Positions 1 to 8,979 of a stretch of 64,000 nt of DNA are shown one piece after another. The number at the start of each line of letters is the position of its first letter. Position 1 is the stretch's first letter. The notes under the pieces were generated by a model that saw only the letters and a list, made by a program, of their open reading frames with translations, did no database searches and had not been told where the DNA came from. The DNA is from Acidobacteriota bacterium (lineage in GTDB: Bacteria > Acidobacteriota > Terriglobia > Versatilivoradales > Versatilivoraceae): the NCBI GenBank assembly GCA_028875575.1, contig JAPPDF010000067.1:1-64000 (forward strand), in the 5' to 3' direction. The translations under genes and the position numbers were made by a program.

Positions 1-415
1 GCTCTATCCTCCTCGATCGATACCCTATCAGCGTGTAAACCATGTTTGCGGTTTATGATGTAAAGGATGAATGCGGTCTGTACCACTCTATCACTCCCCC
101 CTTGAGGGGGAATCGCAGAAGCCGAGCCGAATGGCGATGGCTGATGCGGTGGGGGGGCGAGCCTCTGCTTCGCGGCAGAATAGCGAAAATTCAACGCGAT
201 GAAAAGAAGCGTCCCGGCCACCGCCATGTTCCGGACCGGGCCTGTTCCGATCTTCCGCCACGAACCGACTCGGAGGTCCGGCCGCCCGGTTGACGCGACC
301 GGAGGAGCAGGATATGGTACGGCGGCAAACCAGCCCACCGAAAACCTGGGCCGGCCCTTGACCTGCTCCTCAACCACTCCCGCCACGGAACCGCCGTGCC
401 GGTCTGTTGAAGCTC
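1..415. other. Non-coding leader with GC hairpin
   Basis: I see no convincing gene here. Short frames have no ribosome binding site and read through low-complexity G/C runs. A hairpin of five C and five G around CTTGA lies at 96-110, and C/G-rich simple sequence continues to about 175. The hairpin resembles the CTCCCC-TTAA-GGGGAG palindrome near 63.1 kb. The last 200 bases lead into the acyl-CoA ligase without a clear promoter. Confidence 0.4.
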
Positions 416-1963
416 ATGAATCTCTCCCTCTTGTTGAGCCGCGCCGCCCGGGCCCACCCGGACAGGCCGGCTTTGGTTCAGGGTGACAGAATCCTGAATT
501 ACGAGGAGTTCAACCGGCGGACGGGCCGATTGGCCGGCGCCTTGAAAGTCCTGGGCGTCCGGATGGGAGACCGCGTAGCCATCCTCCAGCACAACGGGCC
601 TCCCTTTCTGGAGACCCTGTTCGCTCTTTTCCGCCTGGGGGCCGTGGCCGTCCCCATCAACGTCAGGCTCCATCCGCGCGAGGTTCGTTACATCCTGGAG
701 CAGAGCCAGACCGCAGCCGTGATCCATGGAGACTTTATCAACCCCCGCATTTCGCAAGCCCGCCGGGAAACCTCGGTTCGTCACTGGATCAGTACCGGCG
801 AGCGTGCTTCCACGGACACCCTCGGCTACGAGGATCTGCTGGCTCAGACTGCCGAACTCCCGGACGATGTCGAGCTGGAGGAGAACGCTCTGGCCTGGCT
901 CTTCTACACTTCCGGCACCACCGGCAAGCCCAAGGGAGCCATGCTCTCCCACCGCAACCTGCTGGCCATGACCATGAGCTTCTTCGCCGACCACTACGTC
1001 CCCGACGAGACCGACGTGGCGCTCCATGCGGCTCCTCTCTCTCACGGCAGCGGCCTCTATGCGCTTCCACTGGTGGCCCGGGGCGTCACCAACATTCTTC
1101 ACGATTCGGTGGGGTTCAGCCCTGCCCTGGTGTTCGAGGAGATCACCCGCTGGAAGGTCACCCTCATTCCCTTTCTGGCCCCCACTCAGGTCAAACGACT
1201 GGCGGAGGAGTCGGTCGGCCCCAGCCACGACCTTTCCAGCCTGCGGGCCATTGCCTGGGGCGGAGCCCCCATGTACGTGGAAGACGCCCGACGGGCTGTC
1301 GCCCGCTTCGGGCCCATCCTGACCGAGCTCTACGGACTGGGAGAGTCTCCCATGACCATCACCGCCCTCAGCCGACGGGCCATGGGGGCGGAACTGGAGA
1401 AGGCGCCGGCGCTGCTCACCGCGGGATTGCCGCGCACCGACGTGGAAGTCCGCGTTGTGGACGGCGCCGGCCAACCGCTGCCCGCGGGAAGCGCCGGCGA
1501 GGTCCTGGTGCGGGGCGGCGTGGTCATGAAGGGTTACTGGAACAATCCTCAGGCCACCGCCGAGACCTTGCGCGGGGGGTGGCTGCACACCGGGGACATC
1601 GGCTACCTGGATGAACGGGGATATCTCTTCCTGGTGGACCGCAAAAACGACATGATCCTCTCCGGGGGGTCCAACATCTACCCGCGAGAGGTCGAAGAAG
1701 CCCTGATGGAACACCCTCAGGTGGCCGAGGTGGCCGTGTTCGGCGTGTCCGATCCGGAATGGGGAGAATCGGTGAAAGCAGCCGTCAGGCCGCGCAACCC
1801 GCAAGCCCCGCCCCCGGCCGCTGAACTGATTGCCTTCTGCCGGGAGCGCATCGCCAGCTTCAAGAAGCCGAGATGGGTGGTCTTCGTGAATGAAATTCCC
1901 AAGAACGCCTACGGGAAAACGCTACGGCGGGAACTGCGGGAACGCTTCGGCTCCGCGGATTGA
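416..1963 (+). CDS. AMP-dependent acyl-CoA ligase
   Basis: Adenylate-forming enzyme of the acyl-CoA synthetase (ANL) family, expected to activate a carboxylic acid to an acyl-AMP and then an acyl-CoA in the cytoplasm. The sequence shows the TSGTTGKPKG phosphate-binding loop near residue 165, a YGLGES adenine motif near 305, the TGDIGY motif near 392, the hinge region with GGSNIYPREVEE near 420, and the C-terminal NAYGK lysine near 500. The ATG at 416 gives 515 residues, a normal length; an in-frame TTG lies nine bases upstream. It precedes hyuA-like and hyuB-like genes on the same strand, so it may activate an acid they release. The substrate cannot be read from the sequence. Confidence 0.9.
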   Translation: MNLSLLLSRAARAHPDRPALVQGDRILNYEEFNRRTGRLAGALKVLGVRMGDRVAILQHNGPPFLETLFALFRLGAVAVPINVRLHPREVRYILEQSQTAAVIHGDFINPRISQARRETSVRHWISTGERASTDTLGYEDLLAQTAELPDDVELEENALAWLFYTSGTTGKPKGAMLSHRNLLAMTMSFFADHYVPDETDVALHAAPLSHGSGLYALPLVARGVTNILHDSVGFSPALVFEEITRWKVTLIPFLAPTQVKRLAEESVGPSHDLSSLRAIAWGGAPMYVEDARRAVARFGPILTELYGLGESPMTITALSRRAMGAELEKAPALLTAGLPRTDVEVRVVDGAGQPLPAGSAGEVLVRGGVVMKGYWNNPQATAETLRGGWLHTGDIGYLDERGYLFLVDRKNDMILSGGSNIYPREVEEALMEHPQVAEVAVFGVSDPEWGESVKAAVRPRNPQAPPPAAELIAFCRERIASFKKPRWVVFVNEIPKNAYGKTLRRELRERFGSAD

Positions 1964-2024
1964 CCCGCACATCTCACCGGGAGACCGGAAAGCAAGCCAT
2001 GGAATGCAGCTACGGGAGACCGGC

Positions 2025-4121
2025 ATGAAACCGATAGGGCCGATCCGGCTGGGGGCCGACGTCGGGGGGACTTTTACCGACGTGGTCCTGGCCGACGCCG
2101 GGGGAAACGTCTGGACCGCCAAGGTCCCCTCGACGCCCCCCGACTTCGAAACCGCCGTGCTCAACGGTATCTCGCAGTTGCTCCAAACCACCGCGGCTTC
2201 CGGGTCGGAGGTGGCCGAAGTGGTTCACGGAACCACCGTGGCCACCAACGCCATCCTGGAGCGCCGCGGGGCGCTGACGGCCCTGATCACCACGCGGGGG
2301 TTCCGGGACGTGCTGGAGCTGCGCCGCATCCGGGCCCCCCAGATGTATGACCTCTTTTTCCAGAAACCTCCCGAGCTGGTGGAGCGCTATCTGAGGTACG
2401 AGCTGGGGGAGCGCCTTTCGGCCAGGGGCGAGGTTCTGGCCGAGGTGGACCCGAACGACCTGAACCGCATCGCCCGCAGCTTGAAGGCAGAGAAGGTCGA
2501 ATCGGTAGCCGTGTGCCTGCTGCACGCCTACGCCTGGCCCGAGCACGAAAACCTGGTGGGAGAATTTCTGCGCCGGCAACTGCCCGAGGTTCAGCTCTCA
2601 CTCTCCTCGGAGGTGCTTCGCGAACGCAAGGAATACGAACGCACCGCCACCACCGTGGTCAATGCCTACGTGCGGCCGGTCATGCGCGGCTACCTGGCGG
2701 CCATGAGGTCTGGATTGGAAGACCTGGACATCCATTCGCCCCTGCTGATCATGCAGTCGGCCGGGGGGTTGACCCCGGAAGAGGAGGCGGCCCGCCGTCC
2801 CGTCTACATGCTGGAATCGGGCCCGGCCGCCGGGGTGCTGGCCTCCCAGGCCACGGCGCGCCACCTGGGCCTGGAGAACGTCATTACGCTGGATATGGGG
2901 GGAACCACCGCCAAGGCCTCCCTGATCGAGGAGGGCCGGGTGCGCTACAGCCCCGAATACGAGGTCGGCGCCTCCCTCTCGGCGGGCAACCGCCTGACGG
3001 GCGGAGGCGGCGAGCTCATTCGGGCTCCCAGCATCGACCTCGCCGAAGTGGGCTCCGGCGGGGGCAGCATCGCCTATCTGGACGGAGCCGGCGGGGTCCG
3101 GGTGGGTCCGCGCAGCGCCGGGGCCATCCCCGGACCTGCCTGCTATTCCCGCGGCGGGGAGGAACCGACCGTCACCGACGCCAACGTGGTGCTGGGGTAC
3201 ATCCGTCCCGGCCGACTGGCCAACGGGGACATCGCCATCGACCCGGATGCCGCCGCCAGCGCCGTTCGGGACGGGATCGCCACCCCTCTGGGAATGGATT
3301 TGCTGCAAGCGGCCGAGGGCATCCACCGGATTGCCAACGCCAGGACCATGCGGGCCCTGCGGGCCGTCTCCACCGAGCGGGGCCGGGACCCGCGAGAGTT
3401 CGTGTTGATGGCCTTCGGCGGATCCGGCCCCGTCCATGCGGCCGGTCTGGCCCGGGAGCTGCACATCCGCAAGGTCATCGTTCCACCCCTGCCGGGCCTG
3501 TTCAGCGCTCTGGGCCTGCTGGCATCGGGAGTGGAGCACCACGACGTCAGGAGCTGCCTGCTTCTCGCCGCCGACGCCGAGGCGGCAAGCCTGGAGGACA
3601 TTCGGCAGGAGCTGAGGCAGAAGATGCTGGCCCGCTTCGAAGCCGAGGGCTACGCTCCCTCCCGGATCACCTTGAGCTGGAGCGCCGACCTGCGCTTTCA
3701 GGGACAGGCCTCCGAAATCCGCCTGGAGCTTCCGGGCGACGCCCTGGACGGACCCGGGATCCAGGCCTTGAACGAGGACTTCGAAGCCGAACACGAGCGG
3801 CTTTACGGCCACCGGTCGGACCCCGAAAACCCCACTGAAATCATTGCCGTGCGCCTGGTGGGGCAGGTGGCCGCCCCCGGGCGGGAGGCGGGGTTCATAC
3901 CTAGGGCCTCCGCCCTTGCGACCCAGTCCCGCCGGCAGGCCTATTTCGGCGCCGACGGCGGCCTCATCGACACTCCGGTGGTGGCCCGCTCGGACCTTTC
4001 CGGAACCGTCAGGGGACCCCTGTTGATCGACGAATACGACTCCACCATCGTCGTCCCCCCCTTCATGTCGGTCCGGCGGGACGAACACGGGAACGTGGTC
4101 ATGGAGGTGGAGGATGAGTAA
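2025..4121 (+). CDS. Hydantoinase/oxoprolinase subunit A
   Basis: HyuA-family ATPase subunit (about 698 residues) of a hydantoinase/5-oxoprolinase/acetone-carboxylase-type enzyme, which uses ATP to open a cyclic amide or activate a related substrate. The actin-like fold signatures are visible: DVGGTFTD near residue 10, GTTVATNAI near 69, LESGPAAGV near 265 and DMGGTTAK near 290. The frame is open from 1890, but the ATG at 2025 has GGGAG about seven bases upstream and begins right before the phosphate loop, so I chose it. It overlaps the next gene by eight bases, indicating translational coupling. Family membership is clear; the substrate is not. Confidence 0.9.
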   Translation: MKPIGPIRLGADVGGTFTDVVLADAGGNVWTAKVPSTPPDFETAVLNGISQLLQTTAASGSEVAEVVHGTTVATNAILERRGALTALITTRGFRDVLELRRIRAPQMYDLFFQKPPELVERYLRYELGERLSARGEVLAEVDPNDLNRIARSLKAEKVESVAVCLLHAYAWPEHENLVGEFLRRQLPEVQLSLSSEVLRERKEYERTATTVVNAYVRPVMRGYLAAMRSGLEDLDIHSPLLIMQSAGGLTPEEEAARRPVYMLESGPAAGVLASQATARHLGLENVITLDMGGTTAKASLIEEGRVRYSPEYEVGASLSAGNRLTGGGGELIRAPSIDLAEVGSGGGSIAYLDGAGGVRVGPRSAGAIPGPACYSRGGEEPTVTDANVVLGYIRPGRLANGDIAIDPDAAASAVRDGIATPLGMDLLQAAEGIHRIANARTMRALRAVSTERGRDPREFVLMAFGGSGPVHAAGLARELHIRKVIVPPLPGLFSALGLLASGVEHHDVRSCLLLAADAEAASLEDIRQELRQKMLARFEAEGYAPSRITLSWSADLRFQGQASEIRLELPGDALDGPGIQALNEDFEAEHERLYGHRSDPENPTEIIAVRLVGQVAAPGREAGFIPRASALATQSRRQAYFGADGGLIDTPVVARSDLSGTVRGPLLIDEYDSTIVVPPFMSVRRDEHGNVVMEVEDE

Positions 4122-5889
4122 GGCCGACATCACGGCCGGTAACGGATCCGGCGGAGAGGCCTCCGTCGATCCCATCACCCGGGAGATCATCCAGAACGCG
4201 CTGGCCTCCGCCGCCGACGAGATGGCCCTGGCCCTCTACCGGACCGCCTACTCCACCATCGTCCGCGATTGCCTGGACTACTCGACCTCTCTTTGCAACG
4301 CCGAGGGCGAGATGATCGCCCAGGGTGTCACCACCCCCCTGCACCTGGGCACGGTTCCCTACGCCATGGAGACCCTCTTCCGGAAGTATGGAGAGAACAT
4401 GTGCCCGGGCGACGTCTTCATTCTCAACGACCCCTTCGACGGGGGCATGCACATTCCCGACATCTTCATCGTGAAGCCCATCTTCTGGAAGGACCGCCTG
4501 GCGGCCTTTGCCGTGAGCACGGCTCACCATCTCGACCTGGGGGGACGCCTCCCCGGCAGTTCGGCCTGCGACAACACCGAAATCTTTCAGGACGGGCTGC
4601 GGATTCCCTGGTTGAAGCTCTACCGTCGCGGAGAGCCCGATGAGGCTCTCTTCGCCCTGCTCAGAACCAACGTGCGGGTGCCGCGCATGACCATCGGGGA
4701 TGTGCAGGCCCAGATCGCCGCCTGCCACATCGGGGAGAGGGGCATCCACGAGCTCATCCGGCGCTACGGGCTGGAGACCTTCACCCGCTGCGCGTCCGAG
4801 ATGATCGCCTACACCGAACGGCTGCTTCGGCGGGAAATCGCCTCCTGGCCGGACGGCCGCTACTCCTTTACCGACCACATGGACAGCGACGGCGTGGGCG
4901 GACCCCCTGTACCTCTGAAGGTCACCTTGACGGTGGAGGGAGACTCCCTGACCGCCGATTTCACCGGCTCCGCTCCCCAGGTCCGGGGAGCCATCAACTG
5001 CACGCTCTCCTTCACCGCCTCGGTGGTGGCCCTCTCCGTCCGTTCGGTCATGCGGGAGGAGGTTCCCAACACCGCCGGACTCTTCAAGCCGCTGCGCATC
5101 GTGGCTCCTCCGGGCACAGTGGTGCACGGGGTCATGCCGGCGGCTTCCTCCATGAGGGGAATCACCGGATTCCGCCTGGCCGATACCATGTTCGGCGCCC
5201 TGGCCGGCATTCTGCCGGACCGCGTCTTTGCGGCCAGCGAGGGAGGCAACACCCTGGTGATCATCGGCGGCCTGCGGGAACAAGGCGGCCGCCGGACTCC
5301 CTATGTCTACTACGAGCTGCTCTCCGGGACCTGGGGAGGCCGTCCCGACCGCGACGGCAACGACGGGTTGTGCAACATCGCCAATGTAGCCGCCAACATT
5401 CCGGTGGAACAGGCCGAGTGCGAATACCCCGTCCACATCGAACGCTACGGGATGGTGACCGACAGCGGAGGGGCCGGCCGATTCCGCGGGGGGCTCGGCA
5501 TCGAGCGGGAATGGCGCCTGCTGGAAGGGGAAGCCCATCTGGCCATCCGCTCCGACCGCAGGGACCATCCCCCCTACGGACTCTCTGGCGGCCTGTCTGG
5601 AAGGGGCTCCATCAACGAGCTGCGGGGGAAAGAGGAGACCAGGGTCCTGCCGACCATGATCTCGACTTCGATCAAGGAAGGCGAACGCATCTACCACCGG
5701 CAGGCGGGCGGCGGCGGCTGGGGCAACCCGCTGGAGCGGTCCCCCCAGGCGGTTGAGCAAGACGTCAGGAACGGCAAGGTCTCACTGGCAGCCGCCCGGC
5801 AGGACTATGGGGTGGCGATCGACGAGCAGACCGGGAAGGTGGACCGGGCTGCCACACGGGAATTGAGGGACGTTGGGAGTCGCCGTTAG
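4114..5889 (+). CDS. Hydantoinase/oxoprolinase subunit B
   Basis: HyuB-family subunit (591 residues), partner of the preceding HyuA-like protein. The typical NDPFDGGMHIPD metal-site region lies near residues 106-117, and the glycine-rich GGGGWGNP motif near 531 is characteristic of the C-terminal part of the family. The start ATG lies inside the last codons of the upstream gene, with GGAGGTGGAGG just before it. The pair forms an operon with the acyl-CoA ligase. Its end overlaps by four bases with a convergent antitoxin gene. Possible activities include 5-oxoprolinase, N-methylhydantoinase or caprolactamase; the sequence alone does not decide between them. Confidence 0.9.
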   Translation: MSKADITAGNGSGGEASVDPITREIIQNALASAADEMALALYRTAYSTIVRDCLDYSTSLCNAEGEMIAQGVTTPLHLGTVPYAMETLFRKYGENMCPGDVFILNDPFDGGMHIPDIFIVKPIFWKDRLAAFAVSTAHHLDLGGRLPGSSACDNTEIFQDGLRIPWLKLYRRGEPDEALFALLRTNVRVPRMTIGDVQAQIAACHIGERGIHELIRRYGLETFTRCASEMIAYTERLLRREIASWPDGRYSFTDHMDSDGVGGPPVPLKVTLTVEGDSLTADFTGSAPQVRGAINCTLSFTASVVALSVRSVMREEVPNTAGLFKPLRIVAPPGTVVHGVMPAASSMRGITGFRLADTMFGALAGILPDRVFAASEGGNTLVIIGGLREQGGRRTPYVYYELLSGTWGGRPDRDGNDGLCNIANVAANIPVEQAECEYPVHIERYGMVTDSGGAGRFRGGLGIEREWRLLEGEAHLAIRSDRRDHPPYGLSGGLSGRGSINELRGKEETRVLPTMISTSIKEGERIYHRQAGGGGWGNPLERSPQAVEQDVRNGKVSLAAARQDYGVAIDEQTGKVDRAATRELRDVGSRR

Positions 5890-6122
5890 ATGATGGCTTC
5901 CCAATCGGAGAGATCTGAGGCTGGGGCCACGAGATCCTCGTGGATCTTGCCACTGTCACTCATGGAACCCAGCCAGTTGCCGGCTGGGTTGGAAGGGGGA
6001 GGAAGGATCCGGGCAACCGGCTTGCCGAACCGGGTCACCAGCACCGGCTTGCCGGTCTTGGCTACGCGGTCCAGAACTGCCCGGCAGGTCGCTTTGAATT
6101 TGGATATCTGGATTTCCTGCAT
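5886..6122 (-). CDS. Phd/YefM-type antitoxin (orphan)
   Basis: Small 78-residue protein with the Phd/YefM N-terminal fold: ISKFKATCRAVLDRV followed by GKPVLVTRFGKPVARI, the usual order of the DNA-binding half of prevent-host-death antitoxins. In complete modules a toxin gene follows immediately, but here the antitoxin stop codon overlaps the end of the convergent hyuB-like gene and no toxin can be read. It is therefore an orphan antitoxin, or a repressor kept for another reason. A set of overlapping palindromes lies directly upstream of the start codon and is a likely autoregulatory operator. Confidence 0.75.
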   Translation of the reverse strand: MQEIQISKFKATCRAVLDRVAKTGKPVLVTRFGKPVARILPPPSNPAGNWLGSMSDSGKIHEDLVAPASDLSDWEAII

Positions 6123-6129
6123 GAGCCGA

Positions 6130-6156
6130 TTGGACCATGGTCCAAGACCATAGTCT
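6130..6156. promoter_or_regulatory. Palindromic operator of Phd-type antitoxin
   Basis: A perfect 16-base palindrome, TTGGACCATGGTCCAA (6130-6145), lies eight bases upstream of the antitoxin start. It overlaps TGGTC-CAA-GACCA (6138-6150) and AGAC-CATA-GTCT (6145-6156). Such arrays are typical of antitoxin autoregulation by Phd family proteins. The structure is seen directly; its role is inferred from position. Confidence 0.6.
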
Positions 6157-6251
6157 ATTTTTCAAGTGTGCTCGGTTCCACTCTTCCCGAAGAGGTTTGG
6201 CTCTACCAAGATGGTCCCCCATGGACCTTTCCTGCCCCCGCTGCCACAGGG

Positions 6252-7406
6252 CTATCGCCGGGCTTGAGCGGTGGCGGTTCCGGCAGATCCTTCAGGCAGC
6301 GCGTCGCACAGGTGGAGCGCCACCAGCGGATAGAGGGTCCCGCTGAAGGCGATGAAGTGGTAGTTATCGGTGTTGAGAGAACGGGTCCACCAACGACCCG
6401 ACTCACGCTGATTCGACAGCAGCCACCGGACACCCTTTTGGACCCTGGGGTCCCGGGCACTGACTCCGGCTTCGCGTAGCGCGATGAGAGCCAAGCCCGT
6501 CTGGTGGCCGTCGCTGGGGGGATCGGTGAACTCCTTCTCCGCCCTGAGCTTCTCGGCCCGGTTCCCGTTGCCCCACTGCTCGGGCTCGGCAAAGGCGCGC
6601 AGCGCCCAGCCGCCGTCGGCCCGCTGCTTGCTCCAGATCATCTCGATGATCCGCTCCTTCTCGCCCTCCTCCAGCAGGCCATCCAACTTGGCCGAGGCCC
6701 ACAGGAGCACCACCCGCCCGTAGTCGTGCGGGGGCTCGACCCGGCGCAGATAGTCCTGCAACCGCTTCACGCCGGCCTTCAGTCCCTCGTCGGTCAGGCC
6801 TGCCAGCCAACCCGGAGCCGTCCCCACCGCCAAGGCTGCCACGGTGGCTTCCTGAAAGGCGCTCGACTCCAGCGGCGGCCAGCACAGAGCGGCCTTCCAC
6901 TCGCCGGTGGGAAGCTGGCGCTCGAACAACTGTTTCAGAGCCTGCCTGGTATCGTCCGACAAGGTTCCCGACACATGGGCGTCCCATTCAGCCAGGCCGC
7001 GGGCAAGGTAGATCATTTGCGAGTCGCCCAGCTTGCGCTCCTGGCCCAGTCGGGCGGTTCCTTCCCGCAGCACCTTCCCGAAGAAGTCGCGCAGTTCCCC
7101 GGCGGGTTGTCCCAAGGACTGGGTCAGCGAGGGGCGAAGGGCCATGTAGCTTCCGTTGGTGTGGCAGGTCACGCACTTGTGTCCGCGGCTCCAGGCGGTG
7201 GCCCCCTGGTCGAGAAAATCCAGGGCACGCTGCACCGAGACCTCCGCGAGCTTGGGCTCATCGGCGTCCAGCCTGGGGATCCGGATGGACTCGAACTCAT
7301 ACTGATACTTGAACTTCTCCTCCGCCCCGGCAACCCCGGCCCCTCCCAACAACAGGAGAACTCCCAAGCCACCGGCCAGCCATGCTCTCTTCATTGTTCG
7401 ACCCAT
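6252..7406 (-). CDS. Exported haem-c motif protein with alpha-toroid repeats
   Basis: Exported 384-residue protein with a signal peptide (residues 5-28, ending AGVAGAEE). A single c-type haem motif, CVTCH, lies at residues 78-82. The rest resembles the alpha/alpha toroid of the prenyltransferase/squalene-cyclase superfamily, with repeated WAR/GGW-type segments such as QRADGGWALRAF and ESGRWWTRSLN. The start at 7406 has GAGGTGG about seven bases upstream; an ATG at 7394 is weaker. The toroid lacks an obvious DxDD catalytic motif, so cyclase activity is doubtful. I infer a periplasmic electron-transfer or binding role. Similar proteins are generally annotated only as squalene-cyclase-like. Confidence 0.7.
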   Translation of the reverse strand: MGRTMKRAWLAGGLGVLLLLGGAGVAGAEEKFKYQYEFESIRIPRLDADEPKLAEVSVQRALDFLDQGATAWSRGHKCVTCHTNGSYMALRPSLTQSLGQPAGELRDFFGKVLREGTARLGQERKLGDSQMIYLARGLAEWDAHVSGTLSDDTRQALKQLFERQLPTGEWKAALCWPPLESSAFQEATVAALAVGTAPGWLAGLTDEGLKAGVKRLQDYLRRVEPPHDYGRVVLLWASAKLDGLLEEGEKERIIEMIWSKQRADGGWALRAFAEPEQWGNGNRAEKLRAEKEFTDPPSDGHQTGLALIALREAGVSARDPRVQKGVRWLLSNQRESGRWWTRSLNTDNYHFIAFSGTLYPLVALHLCDALPEGSAGTATAQARR

Positions 7407-7474
7407 TGCCCGCCACCTCGCTTCCTATCAATTTCGTCAGGAATCAGGCCGCTCCAGACGGCCCCGCCCCCTCA

Positions 7475-8512
7475 TCATCGCAAATTCCGCCGCAACTCGT
7501 CCATGCTTCTCACCGGTGCCCAGGACAAAGTGTCGATGGACTCCTCGGCAGCCAAGCCCAGGCAGTGCAGCCTGGCCATATCTTCGGCCGGCACTCCCGA
7601 GAAAGGCTTCCCCTCCAGTTGGTCCAGGAAGTCCGACAAACACTCACGCAAACCGGGCCATCCGGCAAAGGGCCGCAGAGCCGAGACCACTCGATCCACC
7701 CGCCAGTCCGGGTCGGACCGATTTCGAAGTCTCAACTCTCCGGTGAAGAGATCCGCAAAGAGGTCTCCGTCCCGCCCCTGGACCTCGACCCAGGTCTCGG
7801 GGCCCTGAACGCTGGAGATGTTGGCTTGAAAGGTTCCCCAGACCCCGCCGTAGTCCAGCTGGGTCAGGGCGTAGGCCTGCATGCGACCTTCGGTTCCCCG
7901 GCCATCCTGAACCAGCACTCCCTGAGGTTGAGAAGCCAGCATCGCGTCCAGGACGTCCACATACCAGGGTGCCAGCACAAGGGGCAGGCTGAGGCCGGCT
8001 CCCGGCCGGGCATTCCAGTTGCCGTTCATCCGGATCCTGGCGGTCTGCGGCTCTCCGATGGCGCCCTCGGCCAGCCTTTGGGCGGCTGCGGCCACCACCG
8101 GAAGAAATCTCAGCTCCAGGTCGGCCTGCTGGATCTGGGTCGCTCCCAGCAATGCCTCCAGTACCGGAGCGATCCGGTCCCGACGGTGCGACACGGGAGG
8201 CTCGTAGAAAAAGGGAATCCCCGAACCGATCGCAGCCAGCAGGCTCGACTCGTGCACGGCTTCGGGAAGAGCCATCAGCACGCCATCCAGACCGCCGGCG
8301 GCCAGCATGGCCTCGAAGTGAGGATAGATACGGACCCGGCTGCCCAGTTCCTCCCGAATACGCTGCCGGGTGGCCTGGCTGGGAGCCGAAGCGGCCACAA
8401 CCTTGCCCCTGCCATCAGCCCGCAGGGCCGGCATGTAAGCCTCGCGAGCCCAGTTGCCGTAACCGGCGAGGCCGATGCGCAGCGGGTTGGTGGCTGAGTC
8501 TCGTGTCGTCAA
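7475..8512 (-). CDS. Gfo/Idh/MocA family oxidoreductase
   Basis: 345-residue NAD(P)-dependent dehydrogenase-like protein. The N-terminal Rossmann motif GLAGYGNWA (near residue 14) and the LDGVLMALPEAVHESSL segment match the nucleotide-binding half of the Gfo/Idh/MocA family. The EKP motif that usually carries the catalytic lysine reads YEPPVSHR here, so the lysine seems absent; the protein may be an atypical dehydrogenase or a binding protein. Translation appears to start at a TTG (8512) six bases after GGGAG. No signal peptide is seen, so it should be cytoplasmic. It lies 68 bases upstream of the haem/toroid gene on the same strand. Confidence 0.7.
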   Translation of the reverse strand: MTTRDSATNPLRIGLAGYGNWAREAYMPALRADGRGKVVAASAPSQATRQRIREELGSRVRIYPHFEAMLAAGGLDGVLMALPEAVHESSLLAAIGSGIPFFYEPPVSHRRDRIAPVLEALLGATQIQQADLELRFLPVVAAAAQRLAEGAIGEPQTARIRMNGNWNARPGAGLSLPLVLAPWYVDVLDAMLASQPQGVLVQDGRGTEGRMQAYALTQLDYGGVWGTFQANISSVQGPETWVEVQGRDGDLFADLFTGELRLRNRSDPDWRVDRVVSALRPFAGWPGLRECLSDFLDQLEGKPFSGVPAEDMARLHCLGLAAEESIDTLSWAPVRSMDELRRNLR

Positions 8513-8559
8513 TGCGGTCTCCCGCGGGAAACGATTCGTATTTTGGCGCGATATTGGGA

Positions 8560-8866
8560 AAGGCCTGCGTTCCCGGACCCGGCAACTAATTCGCCGCTTC
8601 GCGGCTACGGCAGCGCGGGGTTCAAACGACCCCGGGCTCTATTGATAGGGCGACTCTGTCGGCGTCGTTCTGGAGAGGCCGAGAGATTCGATACCCCGCC
8701 TCTAATCCGCCGCATACGCGGCTGCGACAGTGCGGGCCACACACGACCCCGGGCTCCCGCCCGGGGCTACCCTGAGCCGCAGCTTCGCTGCTCTATAAGG
8801 ATGGCTTGTAACAGGCGTTCCCTCGGGTTACCCACGTCAACCGCAGCTTCGCAGCTCTCTCTAAAA
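8560..8866. repeat. Compound palindromic repeat, copy A
   Basis: Intergenic tract of small stem-loops such as GCCGCTTCGCGGC, CGCATACGCG, CCCCGGGCTCCCGCCCGGGG and GCAGCTTCGCAGC. Its first part occurs twice in tandem (about 8571-8640 and 8700-8770). An inverted copy lies at 22917-23096; over 8761-8855 roughly nine bases in ten agree by eye. No protein-coding signal is visible; the short frames across it lack ribosome binding sites. Confidence 0.75.
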
Positions 8867-8979
8867 TTCCGATTCTGGGGGTACGGAACGATTTTTTGAC
8901 TAATGGGCTCTTTTTAGTGGCCCTTCGTGGATAACTCTTTTTGTGTCCCCTTGCTGATCGCGAGCCGGCATTGGCGGAG

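Noticed and set aside
191-1804. Long minus-strand reading frame under the acyl-CoA ligase gene
   Set aside because: It runs antisense to a gene with all family motifs, starts without an SD and has no family resemblance. It is a GC-rich shadow.
2598-4190. Long minus-strand frame under hyuA
   Set aside because: Antisense to a gene with clear motifs; rich in Gly, Arg and Pro with no domain pattern.
4099-5760. Long minus-strand frame under hyuB
   Set aside because: Same reason: GC-rich antisense with no recognisable domain.
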